This document shows positions 6,975-8,635 of a stretch of 8,635 nt of DNA, piece by piece; position 1 is the first letter of the stretch; each line of letters begins with the position of its first letter. A program made the translations under genes and the position numbers. This DNA is from Parvibaculum sp. Lineage in GTDB: Bacteria > Pseudomonadota > Alphaproteobacteria > Parvibaculales > Parvibaculaceae. The DNA is taken from NCBI GenBank assembly GCA_020062605.1, contig JAGUWA010000068.1, positions 1 through 8,635 of the forward strand, written 5' to 3'. The notes under the pieces are model-generated. The model searched no databases. It was given only the letters and a program-made list of their open reading frames with translations, and was not told the origin of the DNA.

Positions 6975-7385
6975 ATGTCCGACAGTGCCGACTACGATGT
7001 CCGCGGCGGAGCGGCGCAAACCCGCCTCAGCCTTGTCGGAACCGCGAGGCTGCCGGAAACGCCGGGCGCGCGGCCGCGGGAAGCCGAGGTCTTCTTCGAC
7101 CGCGCGGAACTCGACGCGATCCTCTCCGTCTATGGGCGGAAGGTCGCCGAGGGCGAATGGCGCGACTACGCGATGGGCGGTTTTCGCGATGTGGCCGTCT
7201 TCTCGGTCTTCCGGCGCGCCAGCGAAATGCCTCTCTACCGCATCGAGAAACGCCCGAAGCTCGCGAGGCGGCAGGGCGCCTACAGCGTGATCGCGGCGAC
7301 GGGCCTTGTGCTCAAGCGCGGCCACGATCTTGCCCAGGTGCTCAAGGTCTTCGAGAAGCGCTCGCTCCGCCTCATCGACGCGTGA
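6975..7385 (+). CDS. DUF2794 family protein
   Basis: This is a small soluble protein of 136 residues from DUF2794, a family of unknown function conserved in Alphaproteobacteria. It has no signal peptide or membrane segment, so it is probably cytoplasmic. The first 37 residues are variable. The conserved core spans about 38-128: VFFDRAELDAILSVYGRKV (39-57), AEGEWRDYAM, VAVFSVFRRASEMPLYRIEK (73-92) and GAYSVIAATGLVLKRGHDLA (101-120), ending in QVLKVFEK. The core is rich in Arg, Lys and aromatic residues, but I see no catalytic motif. The ATG at 6975 was chosen over an upstream in-frame GTG at 6927 because GAAAGG lies six bases before it and MSDS is a natural start. It converges with the Bax-inhibitor gene and shares a terminator with it. 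I could not find a clear promoter in the structured gap upstream. Confidence 0.92.
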   Translation: MSDSADYDVRGGAAQTRLSLVGTARLPETPGARPREAEVFFDRAELDAILSVYGRKVAEGEWRDYAMGGFRDVAVFSVFRRASEMPLYRIEKRPKLARRQGAYSVIAATGLVLKRGHDLAQVLKVFEKRSLRLIDA

Positions 7386-7403
7386 GGGAACCATGCCTTG
7401 AAC

Positions 7404-7430
7404 AAAAAGCCCCGGCATCGCCGGGGCTTT
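7404..7430. terminator. Bidirectional terminator between DUF2794 and Bax-inhibitor genes
   Basis: A perfect 11-bp stem (7406-7416 with 7420-7430) with a three-base loop begins in A's and ends in T's. Read rightwards it ends the DUF2794 transcript. Read leftwards it is followed by TTTTTGTT and ends the Bax-inhibitor transcript. Confidence 0.93.
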
Positions 7431-7452
7431 ATCGTTCCGTCATGCGGGGCGC

Positions 7453-8211
7453 TTAGCCGCGCTGGCTGCCCATGAAACGCAGCAGGAACAGGAACATGTT
7501 GATGAAGTCGAGATAGAGCGACAGCGCGCCCATCACGGCTTTCTTGCCGGCAACGACGGCGCTGTCGGCTTCGTAGTACATGCCCTTGATACGCTGCGTG
7601 TCGTAGGCGGTGAGGCCCGCGAAGATCAGCACGCCGAGCACCGAGATCGCGAATTGCAGCGCCGAGCTCTGCAGGAAAATGTTCACGACCATCGCGATGA
7701 TGATGCCGAACAGGCCCATGATGAGAAACGAGCCCATGCCGGTCAGGTCGCGCTTGGTCGTATAGCCGTAAAGGCTGAGCGAGCCGAAGGCCGCCGCCGT
7801 CACGAAGAAGGTCGTCGTGATGCTCTGCCCCGTATAGACGAGGAAGATCGACGACAGCGACAGGCCCATCACGCCGGCAAAGGCCCAGAAAAGCGCCTGC
7901 GTCGCCGAGAGGCTGAGCTTCTGAATGCCGAAGCTGAGCACCAGGATGAAGCCGAGCGGTGCCAGCATCACGACCCAGCGCAGCGGGCTCGTGTAGAGCG
8001 TCTCGCCGAAACTCGTGAGGCCGAGGCCTTGCGCGGTTTCGACCGTCGCAGTCGTGAAGGCGAAATAGGCAACGAGCCCGGTCAGCGCGAGTGCGCCCGC
8101 CATGTAGTTGTAGACGCTGAGCATATAGCTCCGGAGGCCCTGATCGATCGACATGTCGGCGCGCGCGCCGACACGGGTCTGATGGAGCCGTTCCTGATCG
8201 TAGTTCGCCAT
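7453..8211 (-). CDS. Bax inhibitor-1 / YbhL-YccA family membrane protein
   Basis: This is a 252-residue inner-membrane protein of the Bax inhibitor-1 (UPF0005, TMBIM) family. Bacterial members include YbhL and YccA of E. coli and the calcium-leak protein YetJ of Bacillus; the role in this organism is not known. After a hydrophilic N-terminus (1-27) there are about seven hydrophobic segments, with the family marks YGYTTKRDL (148-156), GLTAYDTQRIKGMYY (199-213) and SLYLDFINMFLFLLR (231-245). Asp204 and Asp235 sit where YetJ has its paired acidic residues in the last helices, which suggests the same ion- or pH-sensing centre. The ATG at 8211 follows AGGAGG at 8227-8222, ten bases away. The open frame runs back to 8349, but that extension is not like the family and crosses the likely promoter. 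The gene is convergent with DUF2794. Confidence 0.95.
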   Translation of the reverse strand: MANYDQERLHQTRVGARADMSIDQGLRSYMLSVYNYMAGALALTGLVAYFAFTTATVETAQGLGLTSFGETLYTSPLRWVVMLAPLGFILVLSFGIQKLSLSATQALFWAFAGVMGLSLSSIFLVYTGQSITTTFFVTAAAFGSLSLYGYTTKRDLTGMGSFLIMGLFGIIIAMVVNIFLQSSALQFAISVLGVLIFAGLTAYDTQRIKGMYYEADSAVVAGKKAVMGALSLYLDFINMFLFLLRFMGSQRG

Positions 8212-8217
8212 GTATCT

Positions 8218-8235
8218 GCACCCTCCTGAGTGTGC
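8218..8235 (-). promoter_or_regulatory. Leader hairpin enclosing the Bax-inhibitor ribosome site
   Basis: GCAC (8235-8232) and GTGC (8221-8218) on the minus strand enclose the AGGAGG ribosome site (8227-8222); two further pairs can form inside. The hairpin would partly hide the site and sits at the predicted 5' end of the transcript. The stem is short, so this is tentative. Confidence 0.35.
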
Positions 8236-8240
8236 TGAGC

Positions 8241-8271
8241 AGTATATTGGCGGATGAAGAGGCGAATTCAA
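8241..8271 (-). promoter_or_regulatory. Candidate promoter of the Bax-inhibitor gene
   Basis: On the minus strand TTGAAT (8271-8266) is followed after 17 bases by AATATA (8248-8243), with TATACT overlapping at 8246-8241. Transcription would start near 8236 and leave a leader of about 25 bases before the ATG at 8211. The local AT-richness in a GC-rich window supports a promoter. Confidence 0.5.
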
Positions 8272-8379
8272 GAAAAACCGGAAGGTTTCCGCCGCGGGTT
8301 CGGCAGTTAAGTCTTTGAAATGTCGTAAAATACGGCTTTCGCCAGTCATGGCGGATGGCGTAAATTTAACCTTCGCCGG

Positions 8380-8635
8380 TCAGTCGGCCCGAAGCACGGA
8401 AGCGGACGGAACGGAAAGCGCCCGCCAGGTCCCCAGAAGCCCGAGCGCAACCGTGACAAGCGTGGCCGCTGCGATGGTCAGCCCGAGCGTGCCCGGCAGG
8501 AAACGCCACGGCATTTCCATGACCATGGTGATGACGACCCAGGCCGCGGCGGTTCCCGCCAGCGCCGCCACGAGCGCCGTCGCAAGCCCGAGCGCCGCGT
8601 ATTCCCGGACATAGATACCGAGGATTCGCCCCCGG
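8380..8635 (-). CDS. FtsX-like ABC transporter permease, C-terminal end (5' part outside window)
   Basis: The last 84 residues of a membrane protein enter from the right edge on the minus strand and stop at TGA (8382-8380). They read RGRILGIYVREYAALGLATA at the edge, followed by two hydrophobic segments (about visible residues 13-40 and 50-69), and end with GLLGTWRALSVPSASVLRAD. The ILG-Y--EY--LG entry and the GTWRAL---P---LR ending are typical of the last FtsX domain of YbbP-type permeases (MacB/FtsX superfamily), which work with a cytoplasmic ATPase on substrates in or beyond the inner membrane. The ATPase partner is not in the window and would be expected further right. It is transcribed in the same direction as the Bax-inhibitor gene, 168 bases upstream of that gene's start, with a separate promoter likely in between. 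I see no strong terminator after it. Confidence 0.85.
   Translation of the reverse strand, partial: RGRILGIYVREYAALGLATALVAALAGTAAAWVVITMVMEMPWRFLPGTLGLTIAAATLVTVALGLLGTWRALSVPSASVLRAD

Noticed and set aside
8275..8288. Weak terminator for the FtsX-like gene (AAACC/GGTTT with TTCC loop, minus strand)
   Set aside because: The stem is only five mostly A-T pairs with an interrupted T run, and lies immediately upstream of the predicted promoter.
8212..8349. N-terminal extension of the Bax-inhibitor frame
   Set aside because: It crosses the AT-rich promoter-like region, and the ATG at 8211 has an AGGAGG site and family-like beginning.

Overview
The window is GC-rich chromosomal DNA with tightly packed genes and most likely comes from an alphaproteobacterium. 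The best clue is a DUF2794 gene, a family I know essentially only from Alphaproteobacteria. An AcnA-type aconitase, a DUF1223 protein, a Bax-inhibitor-1 protein and an FtsX-like permease agree with this. I would not name a genus. I see no insertion sequence, integrase, CRISPR array, tRNA or rRNA, and no block with foreign-looking base or codon use.

Layout, left to right. (1) Bases 1-700 are the 3' end of aconitase acnA, closed by a textbook terminator with a UUCG loop. (2) Bases 841-1572 encode a secreted thioredoxin-fold DUF1223 protein. (3) Bases 1577-6362, on the minus strand, are a four-gene operon read ATPase, ABC-2 permease, GldG-like auxiliary protein, DUF4340 protein. The genes are joined by a 4-base ATGA overlap, a 3-base gap and a 4-base GTGA overlap. 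The operon is convergent with DUF1223, with 4 bases between the stop codons. (4) Bases 6363-6974 hold no convincing gene but are rich in secondary structure. They contain a candidate operon promoter and leader hairpin, an intrinsic terminator pointing toward the ABC operon, and about 240 bases of hairpins that may be a small RNA or an attenuated leader. (5) Bases 6975-7385 encode the DUF2794 protein. (6) A bidirectional terminator at 7404-7430 separates it from the convergent Bax-inhibitor-1 gene at 7453-8211 on the minus strand. (7) Bases 8380-8635 are the 3' end of an FtsX-like permease gene running off the right edge.

The central operon encodes a membrane machine related to the Gld(A/F/G) and Nos(F/Y) export-type ABC systems. 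The ATPase drives a six-helix permease. GldG and the DUF4340 protein are membrane-anchored and place large domains outside the inner membrane. The substrate is unknown. The most open question is the structured non-coding stretch at 6617-6896. The other genes are ordinary housekeeping or conserved alphaproteobacterial genes.
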